64,000 bases of DNA from Gemmatimonadaceae bacterium (GCA_036504815.1 DASXUN010000006.1:17879-81878), one strand, 5' to 3'. Shown: positions 8,988 through 16,988, counted from the first letter of the stretch. The notes: generated by a model from the letters alone, not told the origin. Program-made: numbers and translations.

Positions 8988-10153
8988 GACATCAATCCAG
9001 AGACGTGCTGCGTGACCGGCAGGGTCACCGTGAATGTTGCACCCTGGCCGGCACTGCTCGCCGCGGCAATGGTGCCGCGGTGCCGCTCGACGATCCTCCG
9101 GCAGATCGCGAGTCCAATCCCGGAGCCATCGTATTCGCTCCGGCCGTGCAGCCGTTCAAACATGCGGAAGATCCGGTCGGCGTGGTCCTGGTGAAAGCCG
9201 ATGCCGTTGTCCGCTACGGTGATGATACAGCATTGCGCATCGGGACGCTCGGCGCGGAGACTGACGCGCGACGGCACGTCCGGGCGGCGGTACTTGATGG
9301 CGTTCCCCAGGAGGTTCTGAAAGAGCTGTCGCATCTGCAGCGCGTCGGCGTCAATGACGGGGAGTGAGCCGACCTCGACGCGTGTCCCGGCTTCGGCAAC
9401 CGCAGTCTCGAGGTCGGCCAGGACGTCGCGGGCAACGCCCGACAAGTCGGTGGGGGCAAAGGACTGGATGTGCGTGCTGACCTGCGAGTAGAGGAGCAGG
9501 TCGTTGATAAGCGCTCGCATCCGCAGGGCCGCGCCCATCACGCGAGTTAGGTAGCCCGTCGAAGCCTCGTCGAGCGCAGGCCCCGCCGAGAGCTGCAGCC
9601 GCTCGCCGAAGGAGAGAATCTTGCGCAGCGGTTCCTGCAGGTCATGCGACGCGACGGAGGCGAACTCGTTGAGCGCGGCGTTGGAGCGCTCGAGCTCGAG
9701 GCGCTGCTCCTGGAGCCGCAGCTCGGTGAGGCGGCGCACCGTCACGTCCTCAATGGCGACGAGGATGATGCGGGGCATCTCCACCCCCTGGCGCACCACG
9801 CGTGCGTTGAGGCGCATGATCCGCCGGCCGATGCCGGGGAAGACGTGGTCCACGTCGAAATCATTGACGGCGGCGGCAACGGCGAGCTTGTCGCGCAGCA
9901 ACTCGCGGAGGGCCGGGATGTCCCACTGGCCGTCGCCGAGCGCAAAGAGACTGCGCCCGACGGTGTCGGCGGGCTCCACTTGAAACGAGCTGAAGAAGGC
10001 GCGATTGGCCCGTGTGACATGGAACGCCGCGTCGACCACGATGAGGGGTTCGCGCACCGTGTCCATGATGTCGAGCAGAAGTTGCTCGGCAGCGGGAACG
10101 TCAGCCAGCGGAGTGCCCCAGGGCAGTCCGGTTGAGCTCTTGAATGGTGACAC
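8984..10153 (-). CDS. PAS-domain sensor histidine kinase
   Basis: A soluble kinase of about 389 residues. A PAS-like domain comes first (EPLIVVDAAFHVTRANRAFF), then a short coiled coil. The H-box SHDLQEPLRKILSFG carries the autophosphorylated His, followed by the N-box LLGNAIKYRRPD, G-boxes DNGIGF and GSGIGLAICRRIVERH. No membrane segments are present, so it senses a cytoplasmic signal. I chose the GTG at 10153 because GGCGGAG sits at ribosome-binding distance; a TTG at 10261 would add 36 unconserved residues. It probably phosphorylates the overlapping receiver gene downstream. Confidence 0.9.
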   Translation of the reverse strand: MSPFKSSTGLPWGTPLADVPAAEQLLLDIMDTVREPLIVVDAAFHVTRANRAFFSSFQVEPADTVGRSLFALGDGQWDIPALRELLRDKLAVAAAVNDFDVDHVFPGIGRRIMRLNARVVRQGVEMPRIILVAIEDVTVRRLTELRLQEQRLELERSNAALNEFASVASHDLQEPLRKILSFGERLQLSAGPALDEASTGYLTRVMGAALRMRALINDLLLYSQVSTHIQSFAPTDLSGVARDVLADLETAVAEAGTRVEVGSLPVIDADALQMRQLFQNLLGNAIKYRRPDVPSRVSLRAERPDAQCCIITVADNGIGFHQDHADRIFRMFERLHGRSEYDGSGIGLAICRRIVERHRGTIAAASSAGQGATFTVTLPVTQHVSGLMS

Positions 10154-10414
10154 GGGCACTCCGCCGAAATGAGGATCGCGGTCGAGCGAAGCCGGACCGA
10201 ATGCGGTGCGGCGCCTATGTCGGACTGTAGGGGACTGTGCCGACGCGTCGCAATCGCTCAATAGAGGTAGGCCGACGGCGCCGCGCGGATCGCGCGCGAG
10301 TTCGTCGCGAGCTTGGCATGCTTGATGCTAGGGGGGGGGACGTTGCAATCCGCACGCCCAACGCCAATGTTGAGGGTGGCGCGTGCGCTGATTCTCCCAC
10401 CCTTGCCGAGCTGC

Positions 10415-11065
10415 ATGACACCGAGTTCTTCGATCACCGTCGCGATCATCGACGACAACCGGCTGGTGCGCGAAGCGCTCACCTCCCTCTTGGGCCGACT
10501 CCCGGACCTTCGCGTCGTGGCGGCGGCGACGGCCTCGCCCGCGTTCCTCGCGGAGATGGCGCCGCACGTAGTGCTGCTCGACGTCGGATTGGGCGAAGAG
10601 GACTCGCTGGGCGTGGCGACCGCCATCCGCGACGCGGCGCCTGAAGCCCGGGTCGTGGTGATGGACCTGATCCCCGTGAACGGGGAGATCATCGAGTTCG
10701 TGAACGCCGGCGTGTGCGGCTTCGTGCTGAAGGACGCGACGTTCGATGAGTTCGTGGCGACGATTCGCGCCGTGGCGGCGGGCGAGAAGGTGCTGCCGCC
10801 GCGCCTCACGGAGTCGCTGTTCTCGCAGATCGCGCAGGAAGTGGACAGCCGCGGCCGTGAGCACGTGATGGAAGACGTGCGGATGACGCGGCGCGAGCGC
10901 GAGGTGATTGAGCTCATCGGCGAAGGGCTCAGCAACAAGGAGATCGCCCAGCGGCTCAACATCGCGACGCACACCGTCAAGAGTCACGTGCGCAACGTCA
11001 TGGAGAAACTCGCGCTGCACACGCGCCTTCAGATCGCGGCGTACTCGCATCGGGCGCAGAACTAG
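10415..11065 (+). CDS. NarL/FixJ-family response regulator
   Basis: A regulator of 216 residues from the ATG at 10415. An upstream ATG at 10367 would add 16 residues. The receiver domain contains IIDDNR and the phospho-acceptor in VLLDVGLG. The switch Thr is replaced (VVVMDLIP) and the Lys is in FVLKDAT. The C-terminal LuxR-type HTH reads TRREREVIELIGEGLSNKEI followed by THTVKSHVRNVMEKL. The missing Thr suggests altered phosphorylation dynamics. It diverges from the PAS kinase across a 260-bp spacer, so it may be a second target of that kinase. Confidence 0.9.
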   Translation: MTPSSSITVAIIDDNRLVREALTSLLGRLPDLRVVAAATASPAFLAEMAPHVVLLDVGLGEEDSLGVATAIRDAAPEARVVVMDLIPVNGEIIEFVNAGVCGFVLKDATFDEFVATIRAVAAGEKVLPPRLTESLFSQIAQEVDSRGREHVMEDVRMTRREREVIELIGEGLSNKEIAQRLNIATHTVKSHVRNVMEKLALHTRLQIAAYSHRAQN

Positions 11066-11081
11066 CCGGTTGCCGTCCGGC

Positions 11082-11102
11082 GCGGCGCCGTCGAGGCGCC
11101 GC
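11082..11102 (+). terminator. Stem-loop after NarL-type gene
   Basis: A perfect 8-bp inverted repeat (GCGGCGCC/GGCGCCGC) with a 5-nt loop begins 17 bp after the stop. No T-run follows. Confidence 0.35.
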
Positions 11103-11172
11103 CCCGCCCGTCGTCCTTCGCCGACGTCGCGGCTGGCCCGGCGAGCGCCGACCCCCGTTTAGCGTAGCTCCG

Positions 11173-11198
11173 CTTTCATCCTTTTGGGCGATGGGTGC
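11173..11198 (+). promoter_or_regulatory. Promoter-like element CTTTCA-N14-GGGTGC
   Basis: CTTTCATCC and CGATGGGT are shared, at identical spacing, with 12170-12195. The layout recalls SigB/SigF-type promoters (GTTT, 12-15 bp, GGGTA). It ends 52 bp upstream of the small gene at 11250. Inferred, not proven. Confidence 0.4.
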
Positions 11199-11249
11199 GT
11201 GCCGTGGTGTCCCGTAGCGTTGGGGGACACCACTCAAGGGAGCGCGCAC

Positions 11250-11474
11250 ATGAGAAAGGAAGATCGCGTGATCGCGGCGGCGGCCGCCGCAGCGAAGGTG
11301 AAGGCTGGCAAGGTCATCGATGCCACCGCTGGCCTGGCGACCGCGGCGGTGACCAAGGCGGCAGAAGAAGTGCACCGCGCGGGTGAGGCGCTGAATACCG
11401 CGAGCCTCAAGCTCGCGGCCTCGGTGGAGGCGCCCACGCCGTCCGTGCCGCAAGCGCTCAAGCTGGTGGACTGA
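11250..11474 (+). CDS. Short alanine-rich helical protein, function unknown
   Basis: A 74-residue soluble protein beginning MRKEDRVIAAAAAAAKV, almost entirely predicted helix with Ala/Lys/Glu heptad-like spacing and no hydrophobic membrane segment. AAGGGAG precedes the ATG at 11250. The following barrel gene begins 2 bp after its stop, so both are likely co-translated. The promoter-like element upstream hints at stress-regulated expression. No family recognised. Confidence 0.6.
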   Translation: MRKEDRVIAAAAAAAKVKAGKVIDATAGLATAAVTKAAEEVHRAGEALNTASLKLAASVEAPTPSVPQALKLVD

Positions 11475-11476
11475 CC

Positions 11477-12055
11477 ATGCGCCATCTCTGGCTGGCAGTC
11501 GCGGCGCTGGGGTTCGCGCCGATGGTCGTGCAGGGGCAGGACGGCGGCTTCGGCATCAAGGGGGGCCTGTCGTATGGCAACGTCTCGAATGGCGGTGCCC
11601 TGCCGGGGTCGGTCACGCAGCGCTCCGGATTCGCGGTGGGCGTCAGCGCGGTGAGCGGCGGGATGATGGGCTTCGGCATCGAGGCGCTGTATGCGCAGCG
11701 CGGCGTCACGAGCCATATCGCCGCCGACCGCTGGCACCTCGATTACCTCGACATCCCGGTGTACGTGCGCCTGGCCATGCCGAATACGGTGGTGACGCCA
11801 TTCGCGTACGTCGGCCCGCAGGCGTCCTTTGAACTCAAGTGCGGCGCGGGGAGCTTCAACTGCCCGGACACCGGACGCCCCAAGGCGATCTTCGCCGGGG
11901 TGATCGGCGCGGGCCTGCGACTGCGCCAGCTGCACGGCCTATCCATCGAAGGCCGGTACATCTATGGCCTGACGGACCTCAAGCTCAGCACCGTGTCGTC
12001 GTCCAGCAGCTACCAGACGCGCTCGTTCCTGCTGCTCGCCGGCATCGGCTTCTAG
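11477..12055 (+). CDS. Outer-membrane beta-barrel (porin-family) protein
   Basis: A 192-residue exported protein. The signal peptide ends at VVQGQ; strands begin with GGFGIKGGLSYGNVS. The pattern of alternating residues and tight turns, the FGIEALYAQRG and LDYLDIPVYVRLAMP segments, and the terminal aromatic residue (LLLAGIGF) match PF13568-type eight-stranded barrels. Two cysteines (KCGAGSFNCPDTG) may form a loop disulfide. Role unknown; such proteins are common accessory surface proteins. Confidence 0.8.
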   Translation: MRHLWLAVAALGFAPMVVQGQDGGFGIKGGLSYGNVSNGGALPGSVTQRSGFAVGVSAVSGGMMGFGIEALYAQRGVTSHIAADRWHLDYLDIPVYVRLAMPNTVVTPFAYVGPQASFELKCGAGSFNCPDTGRPKAIFAGVIGAGLRLRQLHGLSIEGRYIYGLTDLKLSTVSSSSSYQTRSFLLLAGIGF

Positions 12056-12079
12056 CGCCCGGCGGTCCCCCGGAACGAA

Positions 12080-12114
12080 TCCCTCGTCGGCACTGCCATG
12101 CCGGCGGGGGATTT
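12080..12114 (+). terminator. Intrinsic terminator after barrel gene
   Basis: A 13-bp stem with two G-T pairs (TCCCTCGTCGGCA/TGCCGGCGGGGGA), a 6-nt loop and a short T-run, starting 24 bp after the stop. Confidence 0.65.
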
Positions 12115-12169
12115 GTCGTGCGCAACCACGCAGGGGTTACGCAACGCTAATCCGCGCGGCCTACGCACT

Positions 12170-12195
12170 CTTTCATCCGTTCGTGCGATGGGTTG
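12170..12195 (+). promoter_or_regulatory. Promoter-like element CTTTCA-N14-GGGTTG
   Basis: Second copy of the element at 11173-11198: CTTTCATCC.TT then TGCGATGGGT with the same spacing. It lies 128 bp upstream of the lipoprotein gene at 12324, just after the terminator of the preceding unit. Confidence 0.4.
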
Positions 12196-12323
12196 GCCAT
12201 CCCGCGACCCGTACCGTCCAGCATGTGCCAAGGGTTCAGGCGAACCGTTGCGCCCATCACGTCGCTGCCGGCCTACCGGAAGGACGCGGTGTCCACAATC
12301 CACGCAAGACGGACGGAGCGAAC

Positions 12324-12980
12324 ATGATGCGATCACTGCTGGCAGGTGCAATGGTGCTGGGTCTCGCGGCCTGCGGGAACAGCGCGGCCAAGGATGTGCC
12401 GCCGGGCGCCGATGGCGCGGCCGGCGGAACGGCGCGAACGACGGCGAGACGATCGCTGGAGTCGGGCACGCGCGTGGGTGCCACGCTGCAGACGGCACTC
12501 TCGTCGCGCACGAACAAGGCGGGCGAGACGGTGCGCGCGGTGGTGAGCGCCAACGTCACGGATTCGCGCGGGCGCGTGGTCATTCCCGCCGGGTCGAACG
12601 TGGTGCTGGGCATCGTGCAGCTCGAGCCGGGGAGCGAGCAGATCCGTCCCGAGGGACGCCTGGTGCTCGCGGTGCAGTCGGTGGAGATCGGCGGGGTGAC
12701 GCACCCGATTTCGGGGACGCTCGCGCCCATCGCGCACCACTTCGAGGGGCGCGGCATCACCAAGGATGAGGCCGCGCGCATCGGCGCGGGGACGGCGGTC
12801 GGCGCAGTCGCCGGCCAGGTGATCGGCAAGAACACGAAGAGCACGGTGCTGGGCGGCGCGATTGGCGCCGTGGCGGGCACGGCCGTCGCGGTGCGCTATG
12901 CGTACCACGACGTCGTCGTCTCGGCCGGCACGCCGATCAGCTTCACGCTCACGAATGGACTCACACTCGCTGCGAAGTAG
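12324..12980 (+). CDS. Glycine-zipper lipoprotein
   Basis: A 218-residue lipoprotein with lipobox GLAAC about 20 residues in. The start is ATG 12324 (or the adjacent ATG 12327), preceded by GGACGGAG. The middle (residues 50-130) is a beta-rich domain with RVVIPAGSNVVLGIVQLEPG, of the kind found in proteins with TrbI/conjugal-like or DUF-type barrels. From about 150 comes a glycine zipper (GAGTAVGAVAGQVIGKN and GGAIGAVAGTAVAVRYA), usual for membrane-inserting surface lipoproteins. Precise function unknown. Confidence 0.7.
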   Translation: MMRSLLAGAMVLGLAACGNSAAKDVPPGADGAAGGTARTTARRSLESGTRVGATLQTALSSRTNKAGETVRAVVSANVTDSRGRVVIPAGSNVVLGIVQLEPGSEQIRPEGRLVLAVQSVEIGGVTHPISGTLAPIAHHFEGRGITKDEAARIGAGTAVGAVAGQVIGKNTKSTVLGGAIGAVAGTAVAVRYAYHDVVVSAGTPISFTLTNGLTLAAK

Positions 12981-13029
12981 GGGACGGCGTCCCATGCTCG
13001 CATTCACGCAGGCTGCAGGAGGAGTTGCT

Positions 13030-15087
13030 ATGACGCATCACCTGAAGGACCGTATTCGCCGGGCGTGGTCGCCCATTCGAGGGAACGCGCGGGCCCTGCT
13101 GGCCGCGACGCTGGTCGTGGCATTTGCCGCGGCCTGCGACGTGCACGGAATCTCCGATCCCGGCACCCTGGTCAGTATCGCCGTCAGCCCCAACGCGACG
13201 TTGATCGTCGGTGGTACGCAACAGATGGTGGCGACGGGCTACGACGCGGCAGGGCGCGTCGTCGCGATCAACCCGACGTGGTCCATCGCCGCGGGCGGGG
13301 GCACGGTCGCCGCGGGCGGCCTGTTCACGGCCGGCACCGTGTCCGGCGTGTATGCGAACACTGTCGTCGCTACCGTCGGCTCCATCAAGGGGCAAGCTTC
13401 CATGACGGTCACCGCCGGTGCATTGGCGACGATCACGATCGTCCCGAGCCCGGTGACGCTGGCCGTCACCGCGACGCAACAGTTCATCGCGGTCGGCAAG
13501 GACGCGTCAGGGAACATCGTCAACATCACCCCGACCTGGTCGGTGGTGGCGAGCGGCGGTTCCATTGATCAGGGCGGCATCTTCAAGGCGGGCAACACCG
13601 CGGGCACCTACGCCAACACCGTGCAGGCATCGAACAACACCATTCGCGGGTTCGCGACGGTGATTGTGACCACCGGTCCGCTGGCATCGATCAGCATCAC
13701 GCCGAACCCTGACACGCTCGTGTCCGGTGCGACGCGACAGTTCATCGCCACCGGCAAGGATGCGGGCGGCAACACCGTGCTCATGGTCCCGACGTGGTCC
13801 GTCGTGGCCGCGGGCGGCACCATCGATGGGGGCGGCATCTTCACCGCCGGCCTCGCCCTAGGCACGTACGCCAACACGGTGAAGGCGACGAGCGGCACGC
13901 TTTCCGGCACGGCCACCGTCGTGGTCAAGGCCGGACCGCTGGCCACCATCGTCGTGACGCCGAATCCGGCCACGATGGTGGTGAACGGCACGCAGCAGAT
14001 GACGGCAGTCGGCACGGACGCGGCTGGTCATGAGCTCGTGATCGTCCCCACCTGGGATGTGGTCACCGCCAGCAACGGCGCCAGCATCACGGCCACCGGC
14101 CTGTACTCGGCGGGCACGCTCACCGGCACCTTCGTCAACAAGGTGCGCGCCACCAGCGGCGCGATTGCCGGCTTCGCCACGATCGTCGTGACCGCGGGTC
14201 CGTTGGCCTCGATCACCGTGACGCCGACGCCCGTGACGCTGCCGTACAACACGATCCAGCAGTTCACGGCGGTCGGGCGCGACGCCAACAACAACATCTT
14301 CGTCATCACGCCGGTGTGGGGCGTGGTGAATGGCGGCGGCGTCATCAGCGCCTCCGGCCAGTTCACCTCCGGCGCGACCGCCGGCACCTTCCTGGCCACG
14401 GTCCGGGCGACCTCCGGCGCGATCTTCGGCTCGGCCGATGTGATCGTGACGGCGCCGGCCCCGCCGCCGCCGCCGATCGGCCTGCTGGGCGCGGCCGTCA
14501 TGCCAAATGGCATCATGGCGGGCCTCAGCGTGACGTGCTCCGGCTTGGGCATCATCAATGCTGACATCTCCATCAGTCCGGGGAGCACCCTGAGCGGCTT
14601 CGGTCCGTGCGTCTACACGGGTGTCACCCACCTGGGCGACCCGACGGCGCTGACGGCGCAGAACCAGCTGACCGCGGCGTACAACACGCTGATGGGCATG
14701 TCGTGCCCCGCGGCGAACAACTTCGGGACGGTCGACTACGCGGGCAAGGTACTGCCGGCCGGCGTCTACTGTAGCCCGAGCACGATCGGCGTGACGGGGA
14801 GCCTGACGCTGAATGGCGGCGGTGATCCGAACGCGGTGTTCGTCTTCCAGGCGGGGAGTGCGATTACCGGCTCGGCGAACATCGTCCTGACCGGCAGCGC
14901 GCAGGCCAAGAACGTCTATTGGGTTGCCGGCAGTTCGGCCACGCTGAATGCCTCAGCCTGGAAGGGCAATGTCATCGCCCTCTCGAGCGTGAACCTCCTG
15001 GTGAACACCAACCTGGTCGGGCGCGCGCTGGCGCGAAACGGGTCGGTCACACTGGATGCCACGAGCAACGTCATCACACTGCCATAA
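13030..15087 (+). CDS. Lipoprotein with five Ig-like (BIG2-type) repeats and a DUF3494 ice-binding-like domain
   Basis: A 685-residue surface protein. AGGAGG lies 7 bp before the ATG at 13030. The signal peptide ends in a lipobox (VAFAAAC). Residues 47-476 contain five head-to-tail repeats of 84-88 residues, each starting with a version of PLASITVTPNPVTL, with conserved PTWSVV in the middle and ending in VTAG. A PAPPPPP linker follows. The last 200 residues form a DUF3494 beta-solenoid (LSGFGPCVYTGVTHLGDPTA, FVFQAGSAITGSANIVLTGS), the fold of type-1 ice-binding proteins. Many DUF3494 proteins are adhesins and not antifreeze proteins. Envelope genes flank it. Confidence 0.85.
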   Translation: MTHHLKDRIRRAWSPIRGNARALLAATLVVAFAAACDVHGISDPGTLVSIAVSPNATLIVGGTQQMVATGYDAAGRVVAINPTWSIAAGGGTVAAGGLFTAGTVSGVYANTVVATVGSIKGQASMTVTAGALATITIVPSPVTLAVTATQQFIAVGKDASGNIVNITPTWSVVASGGSIDQGGIFKAGNTAGTYANTVQASNNTIRGFATVIVTTGPLASISITPNPDTLVSGATRQFIATGKDAGGNTVLMVPTWSVVAAGGTIDGGGIFTAGLALGTYANTVKATSGTLSGTATVVVKAGPLATIVVTPNPATMVVNGTQQMTAVGTDAAGHELVIVPTWDVVTASNGASITATGLYSAGTLTGTFVNKVRATSGAIAGFATIVVTAGPLASITVTPTPVTLPYNTIQQFTAVGRDANNNIFVITPVWGVVNGGGVISASGQFTSGATAGTFLATVRATSGAIFGSADVIVTAPAPPPPPIGLLGAAVMPNGIMAGLSVTCSGLGIINADISISPGSTLSGFGPCVYTGVTHLGDPTALTAQNQLTAAYNTLMGMSCPAANNFGTVDYAGKVLPAGVYCSPSTIGVTGSLTLNGGGDPNAVFVFQAGSAITGSANIVLTGSAQAKNVYWVAGSSATLNASAWKGNVIALSSVNLLVNTNLVGRALARNGSVTLDATSNVITLP
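13168..14457 (+). repeat. Five tandem ~258-bp repeats encoding Ig-like domains
   Basis: Repeat 2 runs 13420-13677 and repeat 3 runs 13678-13935, each 258 bp. Repeat 4 is 6 bp longer. Units are conserved at protein level and partly at DNA level, so unequal recombination could change copy number. Confidence 0.8.
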
Positions 15088-15102
15088 CGCTGGGGCACGC
15101 CG

Positions 15103-15124
15103 GGGCCGGACGTCCGTCCGGCCC
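15103..15124. terminator. Perfect 9-bp stem-loop between envelope genes
   Basis: GGGCCGGAC, loop GTCC, GTCCGGCCC, 15 bp after the stop of the Ig-repeat gene. No T-run follows, so it may be an attenuator or a transcript-stabilising hairpin. Confidence 0.45.
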
Positions 15125-15156
15125 TGGCACTGCACCGGATCACCGGGAGACTTCAC

Positions 15157-16200
15157 ATGTTACTGAGAGCATTTACCATTGCCGCAGCGGTCCTGTTGTC
15201 GTCGGCGACAGCCGCCGCGCAGCAGCGCGGCACCATTGAGTTCGGCGCGTTCGGCAGCGCCGGGCGGTTCGACAAGGCCCTGACGCTCGACCAGGGGATG
15301 GGCGCGGGCGGGCGCATTGGCGCCTTCCTGACGCCGCGCACGTCGCTCGAGTTCGAGAAGAGCGAGATGCGAGCCGGCCGCACGCTCGGGCTGAAGGACG
15401 TGAACGTCGGGATCCTCTCCGCGCGCCTCACGCAGATCTTCGCCCGCACGGGCGCGCTGTCGCTGCTCATTGGCGCCGGCGCCGGCGCCAGCACGGAAAC
15501 GAACTTCATGCACACCTACGGCGTCAATGCGCTGGTGGGCGCCAAGCTGGCGCTGAGCCCGAACGCGGCGTTGCGCGCCGACCTCATTGGCGACTGGCTG
15601 GCCAACGAGGACTGGAAGTCCTATCAGAGCCTGCACGTGGGGCTCAGCCTCTATCGCAACCCGAGCCATGTCACGCGCATCGTGAAGGTCGAGGCGCCGA
15701 TGATGATGCATAGCGACTCGGTGAGCGCTGAGGAGCAGGCGCGTCGCCGCGGGGTGGAGGCGGCGTATCTCACCCTCCGCGATTCGCTGAACCGCCCGCG
15801 TCCGGCAGTGGCGCCCTCGTCGGGCGCCGCGCTGGCGACGATGGAAGAGAAGATCCACTTCGAGACGGACAAGTCGGACCTGACCGCCGAGGCGGTGGGC
15901 ATCCTGGATTCGAAGGTGAAGGTGTTTCTCGCCAATCCGGATATGCGGATCGTGATCGTGGGCGCCGCCGATGAGCGTGCCCCGGACGCGTACAACATGC
16001 TGCTGGGCCAGCGGCGCTCCGATGCGGCGAAGGCCTATCTCGTGACGAAGGGCATCGACCCGGTTCGCATCGAGGTGACGACGGTCGGCGAACGTCAGCC
16101 CACGGCGGCTGGCGTGACACCGGAGGCGCAGGCGTTGAACCGCCGCGCCGAGTTCCGGCTGCTCATCGCGTCGGGTTATCTCGTAGCGCCGAAACCGTAA
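15157..16200 (+). CDS. OmpA-family outer-membrane protein
   Basis: A 347-residue protein with signal peptide MLLRAFTIAAAVLLSSATAAAQ. An N-terminal barrel-like region (to about residue 175) is followed by a helical linker and a C-terminal OmpA peptidoglycan-binding domain from about 230 (IHFETDKSDLTAEAVGIL, then ALNRRAEFRLL). The usual NxxLSxxRA signature appears as YNMLLGQRRSDAAKAYLV. The diaminopimelate-binding Asp and Arg positions appear present. Likely tethers outer membrane to cell wall. GGGAG precedes the ATG. Confidence 0.85.
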   Translation: MLLRAFTIAAAVLLSSATAAAQQRGTIEFGAFGSAGRFDKALTLDQGMGAGGRIGAFLTPRTSLEFEKSEMRAGRTLGLKDVNVGILSARLTQIFARTGALSLLIGAGAGASTETNFMHTYGVNALVGAKLALSPNAALRADLIGDWLANEDWKSYQSLHVGLSLYRNPSHVTRIVKVEAPMMMHSDSVSAEEQARRRGVEAAYLTLRDSLNRPRPAVAPSSGAALATMEEKIHFETDKSDLTAEAVGILDSKVKVFLANPDMRIVIVGAADERAPDAYNMLLGQRRSDAAKAYLVTKGIDPVRIEVTTVGERQPTAAGVTPEAQALNRRAEFRLLIASGYLVAPKP

Positions 16201-16244
16201 GCCGGGCGCGGTGAGCTGGTCATCAACTCACCACCCCGGTGGCT

Positions 16245-16272
16245 GGCCGGAGGCAGGGAACCGCCTCCGGCC
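16245..16272 (+). terminator. Stem-loop after OmpA gene
   Basis: A perfect 10-bp inverted repeat (GGCCGGAGGC/GCCTCCGGCC) with an 8-nt loop, 45 bp after the stop and 33 bp before the OrfA start. No T-run. Confidence 0.4.
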
Positions 16273-16304
16273 GGTACGGACTCGGCACGGGACAGGGAGA
16301 CCCC

Positions 16305-16595
16305 ATGCGACCGAGCAGGTATTCCGACGACCAGATCCGGCAGGCGATCGCGCGAGTTGCGGATGGCACGTCGCTCGCGGGGATGTGCCGGACGATGGAA
16401 GTCACACCGACCACGTTCTATCGATGGCGCAGGAAATATGGCGACGGCGGCGCGGCGGGACCCAATGAAACGCGCGCGCTTCGGGACGAGAACCGCCGCC
16501 TGAAGCAGCTCGTGGCCGATCTGTATCTCGAGCAACAGGTGCTGCAGGCCTCCATTACCAAACACACACAAGCCGACCGCCGCGCGCGGGGCTGA
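16305..16595 (+). CDS. Orphan IS3-type OrfA / HTH_Tnp_1 transposase-like protein
   Basis: A 96-residue protein from ATG 16305 (GGGAGA upstream). Residues 1-60 are a helix-turn-helix of the IS3/IS911 OrfA type (YSDDQIRQAIARVADGTS and TPTTFYRWRRKYG). A leucine-zipper-like helix follows (LRDENRRLKQLVADLYLEQQ), as used for OrfA dimerisation. No OrfB integrase follows and no terminal inverted repeats bracket it; the next gene is a tiny membrane protein 12 bp downstream. It is either a remnant or a domesticated DNA-binding protein. Confidence 0.75.
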   Translation: MRPSRYSDDQIRQAIARVADGTSLAGMCRTMEVTPTTFYRWRRKYGDGGAAGPNETRALRDENRRLKQLVADLYLEQQVLQASITKHTQADRRARG

Positions 16596-16607
16596 GGAGC
16601 GACACTG

Positions 16608-16757
16608 ATGCTGATGACGATTCTGATAATCCTGGTTCTCCTCTGGCTGCTGGGGATGGTCACCTCGTACACGATGGGCGGCCTGATCCACATCCTGCTG
16701 GTCATCGCGGTCGTGGTGGTACTGGTTCGCGTCATCCAAGGACGCAGGCCCTTCTAA
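16608..16757 (+). CDS. Lmo0937-like (DUF5670) tiny membrane protein
   Basis: A 49-residue protein, MLMTILIILVLLWLLGMV followed by the conserved small turn TSYTMGG, a second helix (LIHILLVIAVVVVLVRVI) and a short basic tail. This is the exact layout of the Lmo0937 family (two helices, ~50 residues), whose members occur in stress-induced loci. GAGGAG lies 8 bp before the ATG at 16608. It sits 12 bp after OrfA and 12 bp before the next small membrane gene, so all three may share a transcript. Confidence 0.8.
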   Translation: MLMTILIILVLLWLLGMVTSYTMGGLIHILLVIAVVVVLVRVIQGRRPF

Positions 16758-16769
16758 CCGGGACAGACA

Positions 16770-16988
16770 ATGCATGCACGCAAGGGCGTAGCGGTCGCGC
16801 TGATCGTCGTCGGCGCCGCCGGGCTGTTCTTCGGCGACTTCAGCTGGACGCGGACGACGCAGGCGGCCCAGATCGGACCGCTCGAACTGCAGGTGAAGGA
16901 CCGGCGAAGCGTGAACATTCCCGTCTGGGCCGGCATGGCGGCCATCGTCGTCGGCGCCGGCATCCTGCTGGTGCCCATTCGCAAGTAG
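16770..16988 (+). CDS. Small two-helix membrane protein, function unknown
   Basis: A 72-residue protein with an N-terminal helix (VAVALIVVGAAGLFFG), an extramembrane loop (residues 25-48: TRTTQAAQIGPLELQVKDRR) and a C-terminal helix (AGMAAIVVGAGILLV). The loop motif IGPLELQVKD resembles small DUF3185-like membrane proteins seen in many bacteria. It belongs to the run of envelope genes and starts 12 bp after the DUF5670 gene. Confidence 0.65.
   Translation: MHARKGVAVALIVVGAAGLFFGDFSWTRTTQAAQIGPLELQVKDRRSVNIPVWAGMAAIVVGAGILLVPIRK

Noticed and set aside
13420..13935. Satellite or non-coding tandem repeats
   Set aside because: The 258-bp repeats are in frame and encode Ig-like domains.
16239..16595. 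Complete IS3 element
   Set aside because: No OrfB, no clear terminal inverted repeats and no flanking duplication.
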